Notes under the pieces: model-generated | Told to the model about the DNA's origin: nothing | Databases searched by the model: none | Seen by the model: the letters and a program-made list of their open reading frames with translations, nothing else | Shown: positions 1 through 10,240 of the stretch, in pieces | How positions within the stretch are numbered: position 1 is the stretch's first letter | Layout of the letters: every line of letters starts with the position of its first letter | Assembly: GCA_035578905.1 (NCBI GenBank) | Contig: JAQJVL010000109.1 | Coordinates: 1,898,566-1,962,565 of the forward strand | Source: Stictocephala bisonia | Lineage: Eukaryota; Arthropoda; Insecta; Hemiptera; Membracidae | Direction: 5' to 3' | Length of the DNA: 64,000 nt | Program-made: the position numbers and the translations under genes

Positions 1-362
1 TCAGGGACGTACGCTCCGAGATCGCCAAAAAAGATAAGTTTATTAGTTTAAGAACGTAGTTTTATAACATGTTTGTGTAGATGTAATTTTAGTTTTTAGC
101 ACTTGAAAAAGGTTTGGGTTTTACCAAATCGAAACGTCGTGATTGTTATTTTTCACGTAATGATGGCAAATGTCCAACTACCTTTGTCCCCCTCATACGT
201 ATTGTCATAATGGTTTTATTTTTCTCTGCATTTATTATTCCTACTAAATACACTTAAACCTACAAAATATTTCAATAACTGACAAAAACATTAAATATGT
301 TAGATACCATTTATAAAAAACCTTTAAACCAAAATTAGATAAATATATCGATGTAGGTACTC
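1..362. other. AT-rich intergenic DNA, no gene seen
   Basis: No open frame of useful length, RNA gene or repeat match to the rest of the window was recognised. It abuts the foldback repeat that begins near 363. Confidence 0.5.
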
Positions 363-767
363 AAATTGTGCGGAATTTTGTCTTGATCAAAAATATGACA
401 AGGTTTTTACAATCGAACAATTATTAAGTACATTAACAAGAAAAATGTGGTGATTTCAGTAAGGTTGCCTTCTGATAGGATACGGCAAAGTTGGGTATTT
501 ATAGGTTAGGTTATGTTAGATTTGATTAAATTATGTTAGGTTTGTTTAGGTTATGTTAGGTTAAACCTAAGTTAACCAATCGAACCAAACCTAACATATC
601 CTAACCAAACCTAACATAAACCAACCTACCAATACCTAAACTAGTCATATTCTAACAGAACGTAACCCTACTGCAGTCGGCACATTTCCGGCACTTTCAT
701 GCTTAGTAATGGTTCGATTGTAAAGACCTTGTCATATTAGTATTAAGGACACAATTCCGCACAATTT
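363..767. repeat. Foldback (FB) repeat with AGGTTATGTTAGG core
   Basis: The outer 56 bp (363-418, containing TTGTGCGGAATT and ATGACAAGG) reappear as a reverse complement at 712-767. The inner parts continue to pair imperfectly up to a centre near 565 (AGGTTAAACCT), so the whole unit is one quasi-palindrome with arms of about 200 bp. The central part consists of AGGTTATGTTAGGTT words on the left arm and their complement on the right. Sequence outside the right arm (768-930) is also shared with 57.5-57.7 kb, so the mobile unit may be longer than the palindrome. No protein is encoded. A non-autonomous foldback or Helitron-type element are both possible; the class is not resolved. Confidence 0.75.
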
Positions 768-930
768 CGCTATATTCACGGAAAAGTTTTAAATTTTTCC
801 TCATTTTCAAATTTATCTGGCTTTTCCACTGAAAAAACATCATATTAGCTATGTAGGCTATCTATTGTAAAAAAGATTTTCGGCCAAGAATCGACAAGAC
901 CCCGGTTCTATATAATTACCAAAATTAATC
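768..930. repeat. Outer flank of FB repeat, shared with 57.6 kb
   Basis: Words such as CACAATTTC, TTTTCCxxxTTTTC, CACTGAAAAA and ATCGACAAGACCC recur in the same order at about 57,545-57,720 (there CTGTGAAAAA and ATCAACAAGGCCC). Diverged but collinear, so this is repeat, not unique DNA. Confidence 0.55.
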
Positions 931-1139
931 TTTCAAATAACAATACAAAAAAGTCACGTTAGATATAAACTCACCCTAACCCAAAATAACTGTGTTTTTA
1001 ATTTTTTTATTATTCTAGAAAAAACAATAGAAAATAGATGGATAGTATTTAGAATTATATTTGCAAAAACTGTGCAATTATAACAATATGAGCCTAATGA
1101 AATGTCATGAGACATAATACATAGTAGAGATCAATACTT

Positions 1140-1262
1140 CCAAGTCACTATATCTGTTGAAGAGACCGTCCAACCATTTCTGATTCCCGGCACGATCTCA
1201 TTGCAGGCAGGCAGACTGATTGGGCTGCCTTCCTCGTGAATCGCGTTCATTTCGTTCCTTCT
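1140..1262 (-). repeat. Short dispersed repeat, inverted relative to 21.85 kb
   Basis: On the minus strand this block reads GCCCAATCAGTCT, then AGATCGTG, GGAATCA and AAAT in order. The same words occur on the plus strand at 21,845-21,893, where about 10 bp between the first two are missing. It is GC-richer than its surroundings. Family unknown. Confidence 0.5.
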
Positions 1263-1392
1263 TTGACAAATAAATGCCTTGTTAACGAACGTTTTGGAAG
1301 TGTGCGAATGATCGAATAATATTTTGATTTATAATGTCAGAAATAAGTTATCCTTAGAGTCTAGAACTTACACAACTAGTGTCTAATATATA

Positions 1393-1851
1393 CAGGGTGG
1401 GGAAAAATATGGAAACGCTTTAACAAAAACATTATTTTTTCCATAGATAGTTTGATAAGTGAATTTTTTGAATAATTGTGTTCCATAAAGTATCATTTTT
1501 GATCAGAATAATTTAATTGAAACCATTAAATAGTAGAGAAATAATATTGTTCAAACTAGATACTTTGAAATTCAAATGACCACTACACTGGAAAGGACAA
1601 GCCTTTTGAAGTCCGGTTTGCGGCAATTAATCCCTCTTGGATAGACCTTTCATTTGATACCAAACTCGCCCTAACATTAAAATGAAGATTTTCGTTCAAT
1701 TTCTTGTAGGCCGTCCCACAGAAAAGATGAAACGTCGCTAATAGCATCAAACAGTATGTTCTTTTTAACCACGATCATGTACAATATTTCACTTTTACAA
1801 GTGAAGTTATACAAAAGTTGTGAAAGCCTTTTCTTATTTTTTTCCACCCTG
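1393..1851. mobile_element. MITE, mariner/Tc1-like
   Basis: A 459-bp element starts with CAGGGTGGGGAAAAATATGG and ends with the imperfect complement (on the minus strand CAGGGTGGAAAAAAATAAG). Terminal inverted repeats are about 27 bp and the element is flanked on both sides by the dinucleotide TA (1391-1392 and 1852-1853), the target duplication typical of the IS630/Tc1/mariner group. The only internal frame is 60 codons on the minus strand running out through the terminal repeat; it has no transposase motif. A non-autonomous element mobilised by an unlinked transposase is the natural reading. Confidence 0.75.
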
Positions 1852-1859
1852 TATGTCAT

Positions 1860-3465
1860 GTGGTTTTTTTTTTGTCAGCTACCATTTAATAATTTTGTTT
1901 TAAAAAGCTTAGATATATATTTGTATTAAGATCCAAAAGTCATGTAGTATATAAAATTAAAGTAATGTTCTTTCACAAATCTAAATTGAATACATCGAGC
2001 CATCAAAGACCTACGTCACTGATTCTGTCTATACGTTGACGTGTTACTTAGCACCGTGCTAGTTTCCACCCTGTCAAAAACCGTGCTACTTGCCACCATG
2101 TTCCAAGAAGTGCCTACCTCTTGACAAGTGTTTCCAAGCCCACGGGTGACATAGTTATAGTAAACCAAACGTATTTTCCATGATCGGACAATGGTTAGTA
2201 ATAAGTATTACATAGACGAATGGGTTTATTCTTGTTAAGTAACAAATACATAAAAAAGTTATACGTTGAGCAGAACACTAAATAACATTACGAGATTGTA
2301 ATACTAAAAATTAAGGCATTATACACTGTAATATGCAGCTATTGAAAATAATAAGCAAATAACATATCACCTTATAGCTGCTTAGTTTTGAATTGATTTA
2401 AAAGATATATTGTAGCTATAGCAGAGTATTCCGTTATATCGTCGAGTTGGTTTTAGCCACTTGTATGTTACTATACCGATTGGGCATAAATACTACAAAC
2501 CAAGTCTGGCAAGGATAATAGAGAATATCACTAAAACTTAAACTTAATATTAGTTTCCATTGCCATAGTTATGGTGTAGTCTGTCGAGATGTTGACTTCT
2601 CTCAACAGCATACCACATTCTGTTCTATTTATATGTATTAGGACTTTATAGGATATGGAATATAATTTAATTTCTAATATAACAATTTATCCAGTTTTCC
2701 AATACATTCACCATGACATAATAATTTCCGAAGTTCAAACTCTCCCTCGTAATTTTTTTTCAAGGACTCGGTTGTCAGATTCGAAGTTGAATATTTATAC
2801 CCATACGTAACTAAAAAAGAACTGCTAACTTTGTTGGATAAGTTTAGTGTATTCATCATACAATTTACCTCTATATGATGAAAATTTACTTACCTTTGTA
2901 CACCATTAACTGAATGATTCAGTGGATAGTTTATTATAACTACAACTTTTTGAAAAGTTGGTTAAATTTATATTTATTCACAGTGGGTTTTATTCAATTA
3001 AGCTGTGTATTATTAAATTTATAGATGTGGTAGAGTAGTGTACAGTTTCACTTCTTTCCTTTAAGTAAGAAGTACCTCCCCCCCCTCCTATTGTGAGATC
3101 CGACTTAAGTTGTCAATGACGTACTAATGGCCACTACACGGGGGCAACCACCAATGACCGTACTCCGGCACAGTGCTGGAGCGATTGGACAGCTTGACTG
3201 TATAATGAGTCATTAGTACCAGCAATTGCCAATATCATAATTAATGTATATATGTAGGAACAAAGAAAATGCATTAAAGGCCTAATACTTGAACAAATAT
3301 GAGTTGTAATTTAGTTAGTAACAATTTTATTTAAAGACAATTTGATATACTTGAAGGATTTATAAGATTTGTGCTATCTATTCTATGACCGACCACTAAC
3401 GTGGGTACCGTTTTGGCTTCCTTTTGAATAGGATACAATTACAAGTCTTATATAAGACATATGAT
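1860..3465. other. AT-rich intergenic DNA
   Basis: No gene recognised. Around 2,055-2,105 the phrase ACCGTGCTA-TTxCCACC is duplicated locally. A GC-richer block at 3,075-3,225 is bounded by a 9-bp inverted repeat (GTACTAATG at 3121-3129, CATTAGTAC at 3211-3219). Neither is assigned to a family. Confidence 0.45.
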
Positions 3466-3471
3466 TATTAT

Positions 3472-3815
3472 TCATCTCTGAGACACCGATCGTAGAGATA
3501 TGGGCGAATATGAGGGGTGAATGAGACTGATGAGTGTAGATGAACGAGTGTAGTCACTGTTACTATCTGAGTTTGACTTAGCCCAGAAAGGACTATTTAT
3601 TAATAGCCCAATAGCCAGGGCAACTATGGGACCTACAGCTTTATGAGGAATCTGAACCACGTAGTGTTGGTCTGATTTTCAACTAACTGACAAGTCTGAC
3701 ACTCAGTTCTCCTCTTCACACAACATCTGAACCTTGACTACCATCCGAAATGCACACTCCAGACTTCTCTAGTAGCGTCCACATTGGTAGCAATTGAATA
3801 TTGAGTCATTGGAAG
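3472..3815 (+). repeat. Family A dispersed repeat
   Basis: Contains the shared landmarks in order: TTAGCCCAGAAAGGAC, TTAATAGCCCAATAGCC, GGAATCTGAACCACGTAGTG, TTGGTCTGATTTTC, GACAAGTCTGACACTCAG and GACTACCATCC. The same order is seen at 22.8/27.5 and 42.4 kb and, inverted, at 16.4 and 31.8 kb. The complement contains a T-arm-like hairpin (GTGGTTCAGATTCC), so a tRNA-related SINE is possible. On the minus strand a 62-codon frame (3472-3660) encodes a hydrophobic peptide that resembles the one in the 16.4-kb copy; see findings. Confidence 0.75.
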
Positions 3816-5559
3816 TATGTGTACTAAAAATCATAATTCCAAGTATGCGTATACAAGAATAACTCAAAATGAAACGAAACAACTTTGGAATTTCGCCTTC
3901 ATGTAGGTTGAGACCGAGTAAATTTTTAGTTTTAAACTTTTAAATTGTTATTTAAAAAAATAAAATTATAACAAACAATTAATTTTTCATTTCTTTCTCT
4001 TAGTACAATTTACTACCATTACTAAATACTAAAATGTACAACTTTCACTTTAATAAGAACCCATAAAAATTTAATTCAAAGATCCATTAACTAACTATTC
4101 TCACATAATTATGTTTGTACCACAAATCGATAAATACAAGTGAGTGGAATGTACAAAAAATATAAAATACATTAATATTATAAGTTAAAGTACTACAGTA
4201 TTTCATCAATTTTTAAGTAAACAATTTTCTCTTAATATTTGTCATAGTTTAAATGTTGAATGTAAGTTGTCAAAAAGTTGTATAGGTTTATATTGAAGTA
4301 GATAAAGTTCTTATGATCTATGTTATTTATGTTGTTTACTCTCCAAATTTATTATAATTTCGGGTGTAACGTGAATGCATATTGGAATTTTTTAAATCAA
4401 GTTTAATGTGTTTTTTATGTTGATTAACTATAAGTGATGGAAGTGACATAATATTTAACTTATATCATAATAATAAATAATAGCTTGCAATGAGTAGTCT
4501 CCGGTACTCCCTGATACAATCTTACTTCTTTATAACTTAATGACTTAACATACGATAGTTTAACTATTTTCTAATTTTATAAATAGGCAATCTTTTAACA
4601 AATAACACAATTTAACTCCAAAGATTACTATAACAGTAAAAAGAATTTTTTTATTATTCTCACCACATCCATGAGATTGAGATGATTCCCAAGAAACTTT
4701 TATTCGGTCAATCAAGATGGTGCTGGGATTCTCTCTAAATTTTTACAAAGTGATTGTTTTTATTCTATCAATCTTAGTTTCTATACTCATCTATCTTAAA
4801 CAATAAGTATGCTTATAAAAATTCTCCTTACTATCCAGAATGAAGTTGAGGTCAGAAGGTCAAAACAAATTCGATATGCTAAATTTAAAAATATGCATAA
4901 ATTTGTAATTTTTCTTGTTGATATTTTACTATTGTATTGGTGATTGATGTTCAATATTGTTTGATTATTAAATTCTGTGATATATCTTACATCGACTTAA
5001 TCCAAGATAAGGGAATAAGTTTATATTCAAATAAACAACTTGGACCTTCACCAATGAAAAGATTACGTGTGCATTTAAATATAAAGTTAGAAAATCGTAC
5101 ATTTAGGCATTAATGTTTTGTATTTATCGGGCAAAGGAAGTTGCAGTTTGACAGTAAAACTACACTTGGAAGTTTCAAAAAGTTGTTACAACCTGCAAGT
5201 TTTGGAATTCAGTCCACAACGGCTTTAGAATAAAAAGACTTAAAAAAATTGTCGGTTTGATCGGTGATTCGGTGATTCTTATAAATCACAGTAGAACCTT
5301 TTCAGCATTTCTATTTATTTTCGTTTGTGAAATGTAAGTAGGTCGAGAAATGCTTAAAATACCCTGTTAACATTTTAGGAACTAAATATATAAAAACACT
5401 AAATATACATAAATAAAAATTTCTCCATTTTATATCCAAACCAATATTTAATTACAAGGGATTTGTTTCGGGAGCCATGGTGAAATTAAATAGTTTACGG
5501 ATTATTCAAACTATATATGTGTCATAGAAACTTTGGACATATTGTTTTAAGCGTTGCAT
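3816..5559. other. Very AT-rich intergenic DNA
   Basis: No long open frame, repeat match or RNA gene recognised in about 1.7 kb. Confidence 0.5.
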
Positions 5560-5890
5560 GTCGAAGAAAGAAATTTGGCACGGTAAATAACGATACGCTG
5601 ATGAAAATACAAATTAACCCATATTTGCGAGGTCTACAACACACGAGGTCTGACTAAAGGCAACAGTATATGACTGATATTTCCTTTACTTAGTTGTACC
5701 AGCCATATTGTATTGTTGTCGTGAGGTATTCTCAACAATGAAGTGAGTCCAGGTACCACTGGGCATCCCCTCGTGTTGAAGTCGTGTAAGAATGATGTGC
5801 CTTTCAAGTCCAGCCCATTTAACACGTAAGCTGACCGCTGCGGCACGTTTATATCCCATTGTATGAAAATATCGACATCTTAGTCATTTC
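5560..5890. other. GC-richer block, unassigned
   Basis: Composition is clearly less AT-rich than the flanks and contains CCACTGGGCATCCCCTCGTG. A 70-codon minus-strand frame lies at 5634-5846 but has no recognisable domain. Most likely an old repeat fragment; a short exon cannot be excluded from sequence alone. Confidence 0.3.
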
Positions 5891-6326
5891 TCTTGTCTGA
5901 GTGTTGCAAGATCTGGTTTCATTCAATGACAGAGGACGTATTTTTTAGTACAACTTCTCATCGTTGTAGAGGTGATTTGTTAATACATTTCCCAGTAAAA
6001 TAAATTGGTCTAGAAGTTCATTTTATTTGTGGAATTGAGATATTATTACGTGCTAAGAAGATACTAAGAAATAATTAACTACACAAATTATTTGTTATTC
6101 ATTGTGTTTTTAAAATACGTATACTTTTGCTATTTACTTCTTTGGTGTGGCCTCCCGAAATAACTATTTTGTAATTTTAAATAGCATTTTAAATTATTGT
6201 TAAGATCATATGAATTACTATATTTTGTTCATTTAGATTATTTTACTTTTAGCTACATATAAGGCTGTGAATAATTCCATTTTTCACAGAACATCAAATC
6301 TGTAAAACGGAAAATTTTAGAACTTT

Positions 6327-6967
6327 TTGGACCATTTCGATTAATTCAATACCACTACTTTGGTTGTATTATATTAGGTTTGTTTAGATTATATTAGATT
6401 TGTTTAGGTTATGTTAGGTATGGTTATGTTAGGTTTGTTTTGGTTATGTTAGGTTTGTTTAGGTTATGTTAGGTTTGGTTATGTTATGTTAGGTTTGTGT
6501 ATGTTATGTTAGGTTTGTTTTGGTTATGTTAGGTATGGTTATGTTAGGTTTGTTTTGGTTATGTTAGGTATGGTTATATGGTTATGTTAGGTTTGTTTAG
6601 GTTATGTTAGGTATGGTTATGTTAGGTATGGTTATGTTAGGTTTGTTTTGGTTATGTTAGGTTTGTTTAGGTTATGTTAGGTTTGGTTATGTTATGTTAG
6701 GTTTGTGTATGTTATGTTAGGTTTGTTTTGGTTATGTTAGGTTTGTTTAGGTTATGTTAGGTATGGTTATGTTAGGTATGGTTATGTTAGGTATGGTTAT
6801 GTTAGGTTTGTTTAGGTTATGTTAGGTATGGTTATGTTAGGTTTGTTTTGGTTATGTTAGGTTTGTTTAGGTTATGTTAGGTTTGGTTATGTTATGTTAG
6901 GTTTGTTTTGGTTATGTTAGGTTAACCTAAGTTATAGTTATAGTAGTGAATCAATGGAAAAGATCCC
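6327..6967. repeat. FB-type repeat with expanded GGTTATGTTAGGT array
   Basis: About 550 bp (6,372-6,925) is built from words GGTTATGTTAGGT, TTGTTTA/TTGTTTT and TATGGTTAT, all in one orientation, with larger blocks of about 250-260 bp repeated inside. It is bracketed by an inverted pair: GGACCATTTCGATTAATTCA with CCACTAC on the left, and GTAGTGAATCAATGG-AAAGATCC on the right. The right end resembles 29,360-29,395. It looks like a foldback element whose left core has expanded in tandem while the right core shrank to AACCTAAG. Confidence 0.7.
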
Positions 6968-8689
6968 GAAGTCATATTTTCGTCGAAATCCTCCAAAACG
7001 TGTTTTTAAAGATTTTTATGATACCCATTCGTACAATTACTTTGAGGATAGGTACACGGAATACTTATGATAGCTGGAGTTGACTTGTTAAATGGTATTA
7101 CCATAGACATTCAAAATCTACGGTAATACCACCATAAACATACAGGAATGATGCTCTATTGCCACCAAGCGATGCTGCTGATCCTAGAGGTGGTATAGCA
7201 AACATAAAACAATTTGATTTGAATATCTACACTCAGTTAATAATTATAATTATTATGTTGCAACATAAGTAAACTGCAGTACTATCTAGCGGTGAGATGC
7301 CGTAGCTTTGTGGTATGGACCACTAGGATCGCTAGCGTCGAACAGTCTGCAGTTTTCCCAAGCGTAAGCTTCACAACTGTGTCTTTATATTATACTATGA
7401 TAATGCTCTTTTAAAGAACCCTATTTGGAAATAGTTATTAATAGGAATTACCAACTCAGTGGTATACATTAAATAGCTAACATAAGAAATATCAGAATTT
7501 ACAAAGGTATTTTTTTTTTCATATCTTCATATGCCATCCAAAAATCGTACAATTCCTTTTGTATTGATAATAAACAATATACACAATCATCTTGATAAGT
7601 TAACAGTTTTAGTGATGACCTCTTGAATATATATTATTATGATTTATTTTATGTCCACTATGTTATGTTTTACGTTTAGGTATCTTATTGTAGTGATTTT
7701 AGTGTGTACAGTTCAATAATTTAAGTCTTTATTTGGACAGAGCCAAACTCTAAATATTTCTTACTATTTGGTCCAGAACATACAAGAAACTTAATGCGGG
7801 AAACCAAGTCACAGCTTTAATTTACGTAATTAACCGTACTTAGTAGAAATTTGTCTAGCTTAACATGATATATGTTAAGTTACTCTACGTGTTTTAAGCA
7901 ATACATTTAGAATCTTGCTACGCCATATTTTAAACAACAATTTCAAGAATGTACAAATTATCATCTGATACATTATAAATTCAAAATGCAGTTTAAACGA
8001 TTTTCGATTTTTAAAGAGATTGTGCAAAACAGTGGAAGAAATAAAATGTGATGGATTATTTCTGTGAAGAGTTCACTCATTAACATGACCTTTTAACATT
8101 TTAATTTAATGACAAATGTATGTAAGTATTTTAAAGTTTGTGCACTTATTTTTATAATTTAAAAAAAGTGAAACTCGGTTACGAACCACATCAATGTTTT
8201 AATCTGTTCGTTATTTAATGTCTCAATTTACATTAAAATATTTTGTACATTTAATTATGGAAAGCTCAATTAAACAGAAACAATTTTTTAAGACAAACCA
8301 ATTAATTGTTATGAGCAAATCAGAACAATTAAGAAGATTGTAAAATAAAAGACGTTATAAATATCAACAAACTACTCAATAACATTATAGCAAACCATTT
8401 ACATCGCAAGAAATTTGAAATAAAATCAAATATCCATTAGGAATAAGAATAAATATTAGCATAAAAAATATTTGTTAGCAACAAAGGCAATCTGTTCAAA
8501 CCATTTAGTATCTAGGCCTATATGTTGTCTGCCAGGTTTATTATATAAGCTAAATATCCTAGTGTAGTATTTGAACTAAGAGGTAATTTAGTAAATAAAT
8601 TCGTTGATTTAGTTAATAAAAAATAAAGTTTTCCGACATACTATTTTGCAATGTGTTATAACTCATATTCCCACGAGAAAATAACCTAT
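6968..8689. other. AT-rich intergenic DNA
   Basis: No gene recognised. A weak inverted pair (GATCCTAGAGGTGGTAT near 7,175-7,200 and ATACCAC..AGGATCGCTAGC complement near 7,310-7,340) may mark a decayed hairpin element. The rest is featureless. Confidence 0.45.
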
Positions 8690-10240
8690 ATGTAAACACT
8701 CTGTAGCATGCAGAGGGGGACAGCAAAGCGTAACTCAGACTGAGGAGGGGTTGATAATTGCATGTGGAGGTAGTTGGACATCCCCTACTGCGTGACCAGC
8801 ATCCACAATGGAGTTACACAACTTTCTGCTCACATTCTCAAGTGAAACGTATACACTCTGTAGCGTGCAGAGGGAGACAGCTAAGCGTAATTGAGACTAA
8901 GAATGGGTTGTAAATTGAAGGTAGAGGTAGTTGGGCATCCCCCCGCCCCCGTGCTCAGTGGCGTGCAGAGCGAGAAACTAAGTGAAAAATATGTCTAAAG
9001 AGGGGTTGTTAATTTCAGGTGGAGGTAGTTGGGCATTCCCTACTGTGTGATCAGCGTGCAAAATGGAGTCACTAACATTCTGTCCATATTCCCAAATGAA
9101 AGTAAACACTATGTGACGTTTAGAGAGAGACAGCCAAGCGAAACTCAGACTAAAGAGAGTTTGTTAATTGGAGCTGGAGATAGTTGGGTACCCCATCCCG
9201 CATCCCTACTGCATGACCAGGGTGCACAATGCAGTTACATGACTTTATGCTCATATTCTCAAGTAAAACATAAACACTCTGTAGCGAGCAGAGGAAAAAA
9301 GCCAAGTGTAACTCAGACTAAGGATGGGTTGTTAATTTCAGGTGGAGGTAGTTGGGCATCCCCGCCCCCCCCCACTACGTGACCAGCGTGCACAATGCAG
9401 TTACATAGCTTTCTGCTCATATTCCCAAGTGAAATGTAAACACTCTGTGACGTGAAGAGGAAGACAGGCATGCGAAACTCAGACTAAAGAGGGTTGTTAA
9501 TTGCAGGTGGAGGTAGTTGGCCATCCCTCGCCCCCCTACTGCGTGACCAGAATACACAATGAAGGTACACAACTTTCTGCTCATATTCCAAAGTGAAACG
9601 TAAACACTCTGTAGCGTGCAGAGGGAGAAAACCAAGCGTAACTAAGACTAAAGAGGGTTGTTAATTGCAGGTGAAGGTTGTTGGGCACACCCCCATCCTC
9701 TACTGCTTGACCAGCGTGCACAATAGAGTTACATAACCTCTTGCTCATATCCAAAGTGAAATTTAAACAGTGTGGCATCCAGAGGGAGGCAGCCAAGCGT
9801 AACTGATACTAAGGAGGAGTTGTTAATTTCAGGTGGAGGTGGTTGGGCATCCCATCCCCCATCCTCTACTGCTTGACCAGCGTGCACAATAGAGTTACAT
9901 AACCTCCTGCTCATATCCAAAGTGAAATTTAAACAGTGTGGCATCCAGAGGGAGGCAGCCAAGCGTAACTGATACTAAGGAGGGTTGTTAATTTCAGGTA
10001 GAGGTTGTTGGGCACACCCCCATCCTCTACTGCTTGACCAGCGTGCACAGTAGAGTTACATAACCTCCTGCTCATATCCAAAGTGAAATGTAAACTCTGT
10101 AGCGTGCAGAGGGAGGCAGCCAAGCGTAACTGATACTAAGGAGGAGTTGTTAATTTCAGGTAGAGGTAGTTGGGCATCCCCCATCACCTACTGCGTGACC
10201 AGCGTGCAAATTGGAGTTAAACAACTTTCTGCTCATACTA
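8690..10240. repeat. Family C tandem array, ~157-168-bp unit
   Basis: About ten units begin with AAACACTCTGTAGCGTGCAG-like sequence near 8694, 8851, 8960 (shortened), 9103, 9271, 9438, 9602, 9763, 9930 and 10091. Each continues through GAGACAGCCAAGCGTAACT, GGTTGTTAATTTCAGGTGG, GTTGGGCATCCCC, GTGACCAGCGTGCACAAT and TTTCTGCTCATAT. Units at 9763 and 9930 are closest to each other, implying recent local duplication. Short frames on both strands inside the array repeat the same peptide and are artefacts of the tandem structure. Related single units occur at 13.8 and 20.3 kb. Confidence 0.9.

Noticed and set aside
3515..3560. Hammerhead ribozyme core (CTGATGAG word at about 3,519)
   Set aside because: The conserved CGAAA part and the cleavage-side GUC helix are not present in the required arrangement.
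6372..6925. Telomere repeat tract
   Set aside because: TTAGG occurs only inside longer AGGTTATGTTAGGTTTG words, not as a head-to-tail pentamer array.
9029..10123. Frames with repeated MAASLWMPHCLNFTLDMS-like peptides
   Set aside because: Each is one unit of the family C array read out of its tandem context; they recur at the unit period.
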